NCBI GenBank assembly: GCA_002402325.1
Contig: DHFQ01000054.1
Span: forward strand, 1-18,194
Direction: 5' to 3'
Length of the DNA stretch: 18,194 bases
From: Candidatus Aminicenantes bacterium UBA4820
GTDB lineage: Bacteria > Acidobacteriota > UBA4820
Each line of letters opens with the position of its first letter. Positions within the stretch are counted from its first letter, which is position 1. The notes under the pieces were generated by a model. It was given only the letters and a program-made list of their open reading frames with translations. It searched no databases and had not been told where the DNA came from. This document shows, piece after piece, positions 6,919 to 14,887 of the stretch. Both the position numbers and the translations under genes were made by a program.

Positions 6919-8165
6919 TGTTGCTATATCAAGGTCCAACAAGGGGATTTAGACTAAATATTGGTATCTTCGGTAGAAGGAATGTAGGTAAATCCTCAAT
7001 CCTTAATGCAATTACGGAGCAGTATGTCTCAATAGTTTCTGAAAAAGCAGGAACGACAACAGACCCCGTTGAAAAGCCAATGGAACTTCTGCCTCTTGGA
7101 CCTGTTGTATTTATCGATACAGCAGGAATCGACGATGATGAGGATTTAGGAAAATTAAGAGTAAAGAGAACAGAAAATATTTTTAACAGGGTTGACCTTG
7201 CCGTCATTGTTACAGCAGGTGATGAGTGGGGAGAATATGAGGAAAAACTGCTTACTATTTTCAAAGATAAAGAGATTCCAATAATCGTTGCCTTTAACAA
7301 AAATGACATTTTTAAAACATCACCAAACCTCAAGGATTGCTTAAAAGAGAAAAAAATAGACTTTGTTGAGATTGAAGCGATAAAAGGAAGAGAGGGCGTT
7401 TTGCCCTTAGTCGAAAGGATGAAGGCTCTTAAAGATTCCTTTTACGGTGAAGAGAAGAAAATCCTTTCAGATATTGTTTCACAAAACGACCTTGTTGTTC
7501 TCGTCATTCCCGTTGATAAAGAGGCACCGAAGGGAAGAATTATTCTCCCACAGCAACAGGTTTTAAGGGAACTTCTTGACATTGGTGCATCAATTGTTGT
7601 TTCAAGAGAAAAGGAACTTGAAAGAACTTTAAAATTGTTAAAAGAGGACCCACATCTTGTTATCACAGATTCTCAGGCATTCAAAGAGGTTAGTGAAATA
7701 GTTCCAGAAAGAGTTCCCCTCACATCATTTTCGATTTTATTTTCAAGATTTTATGGTGATTTAATAGAACAGACAAGGGGAGTAAAAAAGATAGAAGATT
7801 TAAAAGATGGAGATAAAGTTTTAATTGCAGAGGGTTGCACCCATCATCCAATTGGAGATGATATTGGAAGGGTAAAAATCCCGATGTGGTTAAGAGAGAA
7901 GACGGGTAAGAATTTAATTTTTGAGACAGTTCAGGGACGGGATTTCCCCGATGATCCATCACAATATTCTCTTGTAATCCACTGCGGAAACTGTATGGGA
8001 AATAGGAGTGAAATGAGAAACAGGATTAAGTTGTGTGTTGAAAAAAATGTTCCAATAACAAATTATGGGATAACTATTGCCTATCTCCACGACATTTTAA
8101 AAAGGACTCTCTCACCCTTTCCATCAGCACTAAAAGCTTATAATTCTAAAGATGAACAGAGATGA
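6918..8165 (+). CDS. hydF: [FeFe]-hydrogenase maturation GTPase and scaffold HydF
   Basis: HydF assembles the diiron subcluster made by HydE and HydG and transfers it to HydA. The 415-residue protein has an N-terminal Era/TrmE-like GTPase domain with P-loop GRRNVGKSS (19-27), switch region GTTTD (45-49), DTAG (67-70) and NKND (126-129). A dimerisation domain follows, then a C-terminal [4Fe-4S] domain with Cys306, His308, Cys355 and Cys358 (CTH and HCGNC). All family hallmarks are intact. The ATG overlaps the hydG stop (TGATG, no independent ribosome site), and its own 3' end overlaps hydE by 14 bases. Confidence 0.95.
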   Translation: MLLYQGPTRGFRLNIGIFGRRNVGKSSILNAITEQYVSIVSEKAGTTTDPVEKPMELLPLGPVVFIDTAGIDDDEDLGKLRVKRTENIFNRVDLAVIVTAGDEWGEYEEKLLTIFKDKEIPIIVAFNKNDIFKTSPNLKDCLKEKKIDFVEIEAIKGREGVLPLVERMKALKDSFYGEEKKILSDIVSQNDLVVLVIPVDKEAPKGRIILPQQQVLRELLDIGASIVVSREKELERTLKLLKEDPHLVITDSQAFKEVSEIVPERVPLTSFSILFSRFYGDLIEQTRGVKKIEDLKDGDKVLIAEGCTHHPIGDDIGRVKIPMWLREKTGKNLIFETVQGRDFPDDPSQYSLVIHCGNCMGNRSEMRNRIKLCVEKNVPITNYGITIAYLHDILKRTLSPFPSALKAYNSKDEQR

Positions 8166-9183
8166 GATAATTAAAGTTCTAAAAAATCCGAACGCTGAAA
8201 AAACAAAAGAGATTTTTTCTTTAGCGGATGCAGTGCGAAAAAAAAGTGTCGGAGATGAGGTTCATTTAAGAGCAATTATTGAAATTTCAAATTACTGTAA
8301 AGAGAGTTGCCTTTACTGCGGATTAAACAAAAATAACAAAAATTTAAAAAGATACAGATTAAGTGAAGAGGAGATTTTCTCCACCGCTTTAAAGGCATTC
8401 AATTTCGGCTTTCAGACAATTGTTATCCAGTCGGGGGAGGATCCCCTTATAAAAACTGAATTTATTGAAAATGTCGTAAAGAGAATAAAGGACAATCTTG
8501 ATGTTGCAATAACCTTAAGTCTTGGTGAAAGAAATTTAGATGATTATAAAAGATGGAAGGATGCTGGTTCGGATAGAATTCTTCTCAAATTTGAGACCTC
8601 GGATCTTTATTTATACAACCAATTAAGAGGTAAAAATGAGAAGGTTCACAAAAGGGTTGAGATGTTAAAAGAGTTAAGAACCATTGGCTATGAAATTGGA
8701 AGTGGGATAATGGTGGGAACTCCGTTTCAAAGTTATGAATCTTTAGTTGACGACCTTTTTCTAATGAAGGAACTTGACCTTGATATGATTGCGATTGGTC
8801 CATACATTCCCCACAAAGATACACCTTTAAATGATAAACTAAATTCAATTGTTGTAAAAGACCCTGAGGCTACAACCCTTATCCTTGTTGCTCTTTCAAG
8901 AATTTTGAATCCTTTTGCAAACATTCCATCAACAACCGCTCTTTCGGTAATTGACCCAAAAGAGGGACGAATAAACGGTTTGAAATGTGGTGCAAATGTT
9001 ATTATGCCAGATTTGACTCCAGAGCCTTACAAATCTTTGTATGAAATCTATGATGGTAAGACATCCTCTCCTGAATGGAATGAAATTTCTCAAGAGAATT
9101 TGTTAAGATCATTAAAAATGGCGGGAAGGATTCCCTCATCGTCAAAAGGAAGCAGAATTAAAAAGATTTATCCGCTGCAATGA
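8152..9183 (+). CDS. hydE: [FeFe]-hydrogenase maturase HydE, radical-SAM enzyme
   Basis: HydE is the third maturase and works on a precursor of the bridging dithiolate of the H-cluster, upstream of HydF. The 343-residue protein resembles BioB and PylB. The radical-SAM cluster ligands are Cys49, Cys53 and Cys56 in CKESCLYC. A SAM-binding segment IQSGED (about 92-97) and a TIM-barrel body with GTPFQS and GPYIPHKDTPL follow. It starts inside the end of hydF with a 14-base overlap and a weak ribosome site, so translational coupling is likely. It is the last gene of the hydrogenase operon. Its last 26 bases overlap the end of hemL on the other strand, and no convincing intrinsic terminator separates them. 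Confidence 0.95.
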   Translation: MNRDEIIKVLKNPNAEKTKEIFSLADAVRKKSVGDEVHLRAIIEISNYCKESCLYCGLNKNNKNLKRYRLSEEEIFSTALKAFNFGFQTIVIQSGEDPLIKTEFIENVVKRIKDNLDVAITLSLGERNLDDYKRWKDAGSDRILLKFETSDLYLYNQLRGKNEKVHKRVEMLKELRTIGYEIGSGIMVGTPFQSYESLVDDLFLMKELDLDMIAIGPYIPHKDTPLNDKLNSIVVKDPEATTLILVALSRILNPFANIPSTTALSVIDPKEGRINGLKCGANVIMPDLTPEPYKSLYEIYDGKTSSPEWNEISQENLLRSLKMAGRIPSSSKGSRIKKIYPLQ

Positions 9184-10438
9184 GAGTTTTCTCAATTTCT
9201 TCTTCTTTATGGGCGTAGGAGATGAAGGCTGTCTCAAATTGACTCGGTGGAAAATAGATTCCATTTTCAAGTATATTATTAAAGAATTTGCCAAATTTTT
9301 GCGTATCGCTCTTTTTTGCGGTTGTATCGTCAAAGACCTCTTCATCCGTGAAAAACATGGTGAACATTGAGCCAACTCTGTTTATAAAGATTTTTTCTCC
9401 CTTTTCTTCCACAATTGATTTTAATCCATCAACGAGTTTCTTTCCCATTTTTTCAAGGTGAGGATAAATTGTTTCTCTATTTTCATAAAGGGTTTTTAAA
9501 TGAACAAGCCCTGCAGCCATTGCAAGAGGGTTTCCAGAAAGAGTTCCAGCCTGATATATCTTTCCCGATGGGCTTACCTGCTCCATCAAATCTCTTCTCC
9601 CACCATAACATCCAACGGGAAGACCTCCTCCGATTATTTTTCCGTAAGTTGCCAAATCAGGCTTAATTCCTGTCATTTCAACCATTCCACCAAAGGTAAC
9701 TCTGAAGCCCGACATAACCTCATCAAAGATAAGTATTATCCCCTCTTTTTGTGTTATTTCTCTAATTTTTTCAAGATAACCCTTTTTGGGTGGAATAGTT
9801 CCGATATTTCCGGGAAGTGGTTCAATAATAAGAGCGGCAATTTCTCCCCTATTTTTTTCTACAACCTCTTCAAAAGAAGAGATATTGTTAAACGGAATGA
9901 CGATTGTAAGTTTTGCAAGAGATTCTGGAATCCCGGGGCTTGATGGAGAACCAAATGTCAAAGCACCCGAGCCCGCCTCAACAAGCAAAGAGTCTCCGTG
10001 CCCGTGGTAACAGCAGGAAATTTTAATGATTTTATCTCTTTTTGTAACTCCCCTTGCAAGCCTTATTGTTGACATAGTCGCTTCTGTTCCGGAATTGACC
10101 ATTCTGACCATTTCAAGATGTGGAAGTTTTGAGGTTAAAAATTCTGCCATCTCAACTTCAAGTTCGGTTGGAGCGCCAAAAGATGTACTCTTATCAAGAA
10201 CATCTCTTATTTTTTCTATTGTTTCAGGATGGCAATGCCCAAGAATCATTGGTCCCCACGACCCAACATAGTCTATGAACTTATTTCCATCAACATCGTA
10301 AAGATACGCCCCATCTGCCCTTTCAATAAAGAGGGGGCTTCCACCAACGGCTTTGAAAGCCCTGACGGGGCTATTCACCCCGCCCGGCATCACTTTTTTA
10401 GCCCTTTTAAAAAGGGTTAAACTTTTGTCTCTTTTCAC
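9158..10438 (-). CDS. hemL: Glutamate-1-semialdehyde 2,1-aminomutase
   Basis: This PLP enzyme converts glutamate-1-semialdehyde to 5-aminolevulinate in the C5 pathway of tetrapyrrole synthesis. The 426 residues match the family length. MPGGVNSPVRAF (17-28), the phosphate-binding NSGTEA (115-120), Asp239 of IFDEV, and the Schiff-base Lys267 in ATYGKIIGGGLPVG are all present. The GTG start overlaps the recA stop in GTGA and has only a distant GAGG, so it is probably translated by coupling to recA. No other hem gene (such as hemA or hemB) is in the window, so the rest of the pathway must lie elsewhere. It ends the leftward gene string and converges on hydE with a 26-base overlap. Confidence 0.95.
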   Translation of the reverse strand: MKRDKSLTLFKRAKKVMPGGVNSPVRAFKAVGGSPLFIERADGAYLYDVDGNKFIDYVGSWGPMILGHCHPETIEKIRDVLDKSTSFGAPTELEVEMAEFLTSKLPHLEMVRMVNSGTEATMSTIRLARGVTKRDKIIKISCCYHGHGDSLLVEAGSGALTFGSPSSPGIPESLAKLTIVIPFNNISSFEEVVEKNRGEIAALIIEPLPGNIGTIPPKKGYLEKIREITQKEGIILIFDEVMSGFRVTFGGMVEMTGIKPDLATYGKIIGGGLPVGCYGGRRDLMEQVSPSGKIYQAGTLSGNPLAMAAGLVHLKTLYENRETIYPHLEKMGKKLVDGLKSIVEEKGEKIFINRVGSMFTMFFTDEEVFDDTTAKKSDTQKFGKFFNNILENGIYFPPSQFETAFISYAHKEEEIEKTLIAADKSF

Positions 10439-11469
10439 TTTTTGTTTTCTTTAACCTCTTGTTTTTGAGGAGGCAAGAATCCTAAGTTTTGCTTGATTCT
10501 GTTTTCGATTTCCTCCATAATTTTAGGATTCTCTATCAAAAACGATTTTACATTTTCTCTTCCCTGTCCAAGACGATTATCACCGTAAGAGTACCATGTT
10601 CCAGATTTATCAATGAGTTTTTGCTCAACGGCAAGATCAACAATGTCTCCAACCTTTGAAATCCCCTGACCGTAAATGATGTCAAATTCAGCCTGTCTGA
10701 ATGGAGGAGCCATTTTATTTTTTGCCACCTTGACTCTTACCCTGCTTCCTATGACGGCGTCTTGAGATGTTGTTATGTTTGAAATTTTTCTAATTTCAAG
10801 ACGAATTGAGGCATAAAACTTCAAAGCCCTTCCGCCGGTAGTCGTCTCTGGGTTTCCATACATCACTCCAATTTTTTCACGAATCTGGTTTATAAAAATT
10901 ATTGTAGTGTTACTTTTTGAGACTATACCTGTAAGTTTTCTCAACGCTTGAGACATAAGTCTTGCCTGAAGACCGACAAAAGAATCACCCATATCTCCTT
11001 CTATTTCTGCCTTTGGAACAAGTGCCGCAACAGAATCAATGACAATTAGATCAACAGCACCAGATCTTACGAGTGCCTCTGCGATTTCAAGGGCTTGTTC
11101 CCCTGTATCGGGTTGACTTATAAGAAGGTTATCAACATCAACTCCAAGTTTTGCTGCGTAATCAACATCAAGGGCGTGTTCAGCATCAATGAATCCCGCA
11201 ACTCCTCCCTGTTTGTTCACCTCAGCGATTGCTTGAAGAGCGAGGGTCGTTTTTCCAGAACTTTCAGGACCATAAACTTCAGCAACTCTTCCCCTCGGAT
11301 AGCCACCAATTCCAAGTGCCCAATCGAGATAGAGACTTCCTGTCGGAATAACCGGAACCTTTTCTTTAGGTTTCTCGCCAAGACTCATAATTGAGCCTTT
11401 TCCAAACTGTCTTTCAATCTGAGTAACCGCTGCCTCAATTGCCTTTTTTCTCTCTTTGCTTATTTCCAT
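10435..11469 (-). CDS. recA: Recombinase RecA
   Basis: RecA is the strand-exchange ATPase of homologous recombination and the co-protease of the SOS response. Counting from the ATG at 11469, the 344-residue protein shows Walker A GPESSGKTT (67-75), the Walker B-like LIVIDSVAAL, loop L1 region GDSFVGLQARLMSQALR, the NQIREKIGVMYGNPETTTGG segment over L2, and the C-terminal GTWYSYGDNRLGQGREN. An upstream TTG at 11490 would add seven residues but lacks a Shine-Dalgarno, while GGGGAG sits just before the ATG. No LexA-type box is evident upstream. It lies 40 bases after argF and overlaps hemL, an unusual neighbourhood for recA, which more often sits with cinA or recX. Confidence 0.97.
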   Translation of the reverse strand: MEISKERKKAIEAAVTQIERQFGKGSIMSLGEKPKEKVPVIPTGSLYLDWALGIGGYPRGRVAEVYGPESSGKTTLALQAIAEVNKQGGVAGFIDAEHALDVDYAAKLGVDVDNLLISQPDTGEQALEIAEALVRSGAVDLIVIDSVAALVPKAEIEGDMGDSFVGLQARLMSQALRKLTGIVSKSNTTIIFINQIREKIGVMYGNPETTTGGRALKFYASIRLEIRKISNITTSQDAVIGSRVRVKVAKNKMAPPFRQAEFDIIYGQGISKVGDIVDLAVEQKLIDKSGTWYSYGDNRLGQGRENVKSFLIENPKIMEEIENRIKQNLGFLPPQKQEVKENKK

Positions 11470-11509
11470 TTTCTCCCCACTTTCTTTCAAATTAGTGAGT
11501 TAACTAAAA

Positions 11510-12439
11510 CTATTCGATTTCTCCGAGCATCAATTTCAAAATAAGAGCCTTCTGGGCATGAAGTCTATTCTCTGCTTCATCAAAGACAACCGACTGCCAC
11601 GATTCAACAACTTCGTCTGTAACTTCTTCTCCTCTATGTGCAGGCAAGCAATGCATAAAGATTGCCTCTTTGTCTGCCATCTTCATCACCTCTTCATTAA
11701 CCTGATAAGGTGCAAAAATCTTTTTTCTCTCTTCAGCCTCTTTCTCCTGTCCCATTGAAGCCCAAACATCGGTGTAAATTATATCTGCGCCAGAGACACC
11801 CTCTTTAAGGTCATTTGTAACCTGCATCTTTGCTCCTATTTTTAAACCATCCTCACTTGCCTTTTCAAAAATTTCCTTATTTGGTTCAAATCCTTCTGGA
11901 CAGACTATTGTTACTGAAACTCCAGTTTTGGCGCCACCTTCAAGAAGAGAGTGGGCGACATTATTTCCATCTCCAACGAAGGCAAGTTTCAAATTCTTGA
12001 ACGATCCTTTTTTCTCAAGAATTGTTAAGTAATCCGCAATTGCCTGACAGGGATGGTGAAGGTCAGAAAGCCCATTTATCACAGGTATTGAAGCAAATTC
12101 GGCAAGAGTCTCCACAGACTGATGGGAAAATGTCCTCGCCATAATTATATCGACCATTCTATCGAGTGTCCTCGCTATATCGGGAACACTCTCTCTTTTT
12201 CCGAGTGAAATGTCATTGGGACCCAAATAGATTGAATGTCCTCCAAGTTGAGTCATCCCCGCTTCAAAACTTACCCTTGTTCTTAAAGATGGTTTTTCAA
12301 AAATCATCGCCATCGTCATTTGAGGAAGGGAATCTTCGTAATGATCAGGATTAGCCTTCAACTCAAGGGCGAGTTCAAAGATGCTTTCAATCTGCTCAAC
12401 CGAAAAGTCATTTAAAGTTAAAAAATCCTTTCCTTTCAT
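11510..12439 (-). CDS. argF: Ornithine carbamoyltransferase
   Basis: This enzyme transfers the carbamoyl group between carbamoyl phosphate and ornithine/citrulline. The 309 residues contain the carbamoyl-phosphate loop SLRTR (51-55), the HHPCQ motif (128-132), DVWASMG (224-230) and the catalytic HCLP loop (263-266, MHCLPAHRGEEV). This is the complete motif set of an ornithine enzyme, not an aspartate enzyme. AAGGAG precedes the ATG, 12 bases after the carbamate kinase stop. Next to carbamate kinase it may run catabolically (citrulline breakdown giving ATP). Arginine deiminase is absent here, so an anabolic argF role cannot be excluded; arcB would be the symbol if catabolic. Confidence 0.95.
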   Translation of the reverse strand: MKGKDFLTLNDFSVEQIESIFELALELKANPDHYEDSLPQMTMAMIFEKPSLRTRVSFEAGMTQLGGHSIYLGPNDISLGKRESVPDIARTLDRMVDIIMARTFSHQSVETLAEFASIPVINGLSDLHHPCQAIADYLTILEKKGSFKNLKLAFVGDGNNVAHSLLEGGAKTGVSVTIVCPEGFEPNKEIFEKASEDGLKIGAKMQVTNDLKEGVSGADIIYTDVWASMGQEKEAEERKKIFAPYQVNEEVMKMADKEAIFMHCLPAHRGEEVTDEVVESWQSVVFDEAENRLHAQKALILKLMLGEIE

Positions 12440-12451
12440 TTTTTTCTCCTT

Positions 12452-13417
12452 TTATGCAATTTCTCTATTTAACTTATGATAAATGATTGTTCCAGCACTT
12501 CCTCTTGTTGCCTCTTTTAAATTTTTTGCATCGGTAAGCAAAACTTCACCACCTTTTTTTGCAAGAAAATGTGATGCAGCCTCAATTTTAGGACCCATTG
12601 AGCCGGGTGGAAAGTGTCCCTCCTTATGATATTTCATTGCCTCTTCAAGGCTCATCTCTTTGATTATCTTCTGATCAGGCTTCCCAAAATTTATGTAGAT
12701 GTTTGGAACGGAAGTTAAAAAGATCAACTCCTCAACATCAAGTTCAATCGCCATCAAAACGGAAGTCCTATCTTTATCAATGACTGCCTCAATTCCTTTA
12801 TAAAATCCATAACTGCTTTTCATAACGGGAATTCCTCCACCTCCGCCTGATATTACAATGAATCCACTATCATAAATTTCTCTTAAGGCATCTATGCCCA
12901 GAATTTTTAAAGGCTTTGGAGAAGCAACAACCTTTCTGAACCCTCTCCCGCTATCTTCAACCATTGGCCATTTCTCAACTTCCATAAGGTGTTTTGCCCT
13001 GTATGCTGTATAAAATGGACCTATTGGTTTTGTTGGATTTTTGAAAGCAGGGTCATTGGGATCAACCTCAACTTGAGAAAGCAAAGTAATCACTTCCCTT
13101 TGAATATTCAATTTCAAAAGTTCATTTCTTATTGCTTTTTCAATGATAAATCCCATACTTCCTTGCGTTTCAGCGACACAGACATCAAGAGGTAGAGGAG
13201 GAACCTTTGTTACTCCCTCCTCCACCCTTATAAGATTTTGGCCAACTTGAGGGCCGTTACCATGGACAATTATCACATTTTTGTACTCAATAAGAAGTGG
13301 AGCAAGATTCTCCGCTGCCTCTTCTGCGTTTTTGATTTGTTCGGAAACCGTTCCCTTCTCTGTCGCTTTTATCAGGGCGTTTCCGCCAAATGCAATGAGA
13401 ACTCTCTTTTCTATCAT
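12452..13417 (-). CDS. arcC: Carbamate kinase
   Basis: This enzyme of the amino-acid kinase fold interconverts carbamoyl phosphate + ADP with carbamate + ATP. The 321 residues begin with the nucleotide-binding FGGNAL (10-15), followed by HGNGPQVG (52-59), the ISGGGGGIPV glycine loop and the C-terminal GPKIEAASHF. These are typical of ArcC and match the usual 310-320 residues. GAGGA overlaps the stop codon of the upstream cPGS-like gene, and the gap is seven bases. Shared transcription with the carbamoyltransferase suggests ATP formation from citrulline, or alternatively carbamoyl phosphate supply in the reverse direction as proposed for Pyrococcus. Confidence 0.96.
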   Translation of the reverse strand: MIEKRVLIAFGGNALIKATEKGTVSEQIKNAEEAAENLAPLLIEYKNVIIVHGNGPQVGQNLIRVEEGVTKVPPLPLDVCVAETQGSMGFIIEKAIRNELLKLNIQREVITLLSQVEVDPNDPAFKNPTKPIGPFYTAYRAKHLMEVEKWPMVEDSGRGFRKVVASPKPLKILGIDALREIYDSGFIVISGGGGGIPVMKSSYGFYKGIEAVIDKDRTSVLMAIELDVEELIFLTSVPNIYINFGKPDQKIIKEMSLEEAMKYHKEGHFPPGSMGPKIEAASHFLAKKGGEVLLTDAKNLKEATRGSAGTIIYHKLNREIA

Positions 13418-13424
13418 CTAATCC

Positions 13425-14738
13425 TCATAAAAACTTTTTCAAAACATCTTCAAGATTTGGTCTGCCTATTTCGTCAAGATAGTATTCAACTCTGACGGAC
13501 GGTTTGTTTATCTTGATGAGTCTTCCAAGGTCTATTGGCGTTGCTATGATTACGAGATCGCACTCTGTTTTATTTATCGTTTTTTCAAGGTCCTTTATTT
13601 GTTTCTCACCATATCCCATCGCGGGAAGTAATATTCCTATGTCGGGATATTTTTCATAAGTTGCCTGAATTGACGCAACAGCGTAGGGTCTTGGGTCAAC
13701 GAGTTCGCACGCACCATACTTCCTTGCAGCCATAACACCAGCACCGTAAGCCATTTCACCGTGTGTCAGGGTTGGGCCATCTTCTACTACTAAAACCCTT
13801 TTTCCCCTTATAGCCATTGGTTTAGAGACTGAGAGAGGAGATGCAGCCTCAATGACTACCGCCTCAGGATTTACCATTGAAACATTGTCTCTCACTTCCT
13901 CTATGCTCTCAACATCTGCTGTATCAATCTTGTTAATTATAACAACATCTGCCCTTCTAACATTCGTTTCACCAGGATGGTATGAAACTTCGTGCCCTGG
14001 TCTGTGAGGGTCAACGACAACTATTTCAAGATCGGATTTAAAGAAAGGAGTATCGTTGTTTCCACCATCCCACAATACGATATCCGCCTCTTTTTCAGCC
14101 TGCCTTAAAATTGCCTCATAATCAACACCGGCATAAACTGTCACACCATTGACTATGTGGGGTTCATACTCCTCTCTCTCTTCAATTGTGCATTCGTACT
14201 TATCAAGGTCTTTAAGTGTTGCAAACTTTTGAACCCTTTGTTTGTTAAGATCGCCGTAAGGCATCGGATGTCTTACTGCAACAACTTTTTTTCCACCATT
14301 TCTTAAAATCTCGCTTACCTTTCTTGTTGTCTGACTCTTACCACAACCTGTCCTTGCAGCACAAATTGAAATGACCGGTTTAGTAGATTTGATCATTGTT
14401 TCCTTTGGTCCAAGTAGCATAAAAGAGGCACCTTCTGCAAGAACTGTTGAAGCCTTGTGCATTAAATCAATGTGCGAAATGTCTGAATAGGAAAACACTA
14501 CAACATCAACTTTTTTATCCTTTATTAATTTTGGCAATTCCTTCTCATCGTAAATAGGAATTCCTTTCGGATAAAGTTTTCCTGCGAGTTCTTTTGGATA
14601 TTTTCTTCCTGCGATGTCGGGAATTTGTGTTGCGGTAAAAGCAATGACTTCGTAATCTTTGTTATCTCTAAAATAAAGATTAAAGTTATGAAAATCTCTT
14701 CCTGCTGCTCCCATAATGACAACTTTTTTTGCTGACAT
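13425..14738 (-). CDS. Cyclic 2,3-diphosphoglycerate synthetase-like P-loop GTPase (COG2403 type)
   Basis: This 437-residue protein has an N-terminal Rossmann-like segment (GAAGRDF, 10-16; about 1-115) and then a P-loop NTPase domain with AARTGCGKS (127-135), WDGGNND (223-229), VVDPHRPGHE (241-250) and NKID (269-272), the last suggesting a guanine preference. A C-terminal part (about 312-437) completes it. The architecture is that of the predicted GTPase family related to archaeal cyclic 2,3-diphosphoglycerate synthetase. The true reaction of bacterial members is not known to me, and cPG synthesis should not be assumed. AGGAGG lies just before the ATG. It is the first gene of the leftward operon, directly before carbamate kinase and ornithine carbamoyltransferase, which suggests a link to carbamoyl-phosphate metabolism. 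Confidence 0.8.
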   Translation of the reverse strand: MSAKKVVIMGAAGRDFHNFNLYFRDNKDYEVIAFTATQIPDIAGRKYPKELAGKLYPKGIPIYDEKELPKLIKDKKVDVVVFSYSDISHIDLMHKASTVLAEGASFMLLGPKETMIKSTKPVISICAARTGCGKSQTTRKVSEILRNGGKKVVAVRHPMPYGDLNKQRVQKFATLKDLDKYECTIEEREEYEPHIVNGVTVYAGVDYEAILRQAEKEADIVLWDGGNNDTPFFKSDLEIVVVDPHRPGHEVSYHPGETNVRRADVVIINKIDTADVESIEEVRDNVSMVNPEAVVIEAASPLSVSKPMAIRGKRVLVVEDGPTLTHGEMAYGAGVMAARKYGACELVDPRPYAVASIQATYEKYPDIGILLPAMGYGEKQIKDLEKTINKTECDLVIIATPIDLGRLIKINKPSVRVEYYLDEIGRPNLEDVLKKFL

Positions 14739-14762
14739 AAAAACCTCCTATAAATTTGATTT

Positions 14763-14778
14763 TCCGCAAATTTGCGGA
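14763..14778. promoter_or_regulatory. 16-bp perfect palindrome, probable operator of the arcC-argF operon
   Basis: TCCGCAAATTTGCGGA is a perfect inverted repeat. It lies between the candidate transcription start (about 14786) and the ribosome site of the cPGS-like gene, where a bound repressor would block transcription. It does not resemble the ArgR box (TNTGAATWWWWATTCANW). As RNA it could also fold into a short hairpin, but no U tract follows. Confidence 0.5.
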
Positions 14779-14792
14779 TTGATTGAATAATA

Positions 14793-14821
14793 AGTTTATC
14801 ATCATTATTGAATTTGGTCAA
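14793..14821 (-). promoter_or_regulatory. Promoter of the cPGS-like/arcC/argF/recA/hemL gene string
   Basis: On the minus strand TTGACC (14821-14816) is followed after 17 bases by TAAACT (14798-14793). The predicted start is near 14786, giving a leader of about 48 nt with AGGAGG before the ATG at 14738. It lies just downstream of the terminator of the histone-like gene, so it begins a new transcription unit. Confidence 0.55.
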
Positions 14822-14835
14822 ATTGATTTTTGAGC

Positions 14836-14862
14836 AAAAAAAAGCCGCACTCATAGTGCGGC
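14836..14862 (-). terminator. Intrinsic terminator of the histone-like gene
   Basis: On the minus strand GCCGCAC, loop TATGA and GTGCGGC form a perfect 7-bp GC-rich stem followed by eight T. It lies 25 bases after the stop codon of the Lys/Ala-rich gene and is the clearest terminator in the window. Confidence 0.92.
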
Positions 14863-14887
14863 ATTGTGATAAGATTTTGGAGTTAAT

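Noticed and set aside
9181..9204. TGAGA/TCTCA hairpin with a T-rich tail at the hydE stop as operon terminator
   Set aside because: A five-base AT-rich stem with an interrupted T tract is too weak to call. It lies within hemL coding sequence.
10401..10416. CCCTTTT/AAAAGGG inverted repeat near the start of hemL
   Set aside because: It encodes the conserved LFKRAKK segment of HemL and is plausibly coding-driven. No regulatory context.
11492..11507. Inverted repeat TTAGT/ACTAA in the argF-recA gap as operator or terminator
   Set aside because: Short, AT-rich, no T tract and no promoter beside it.
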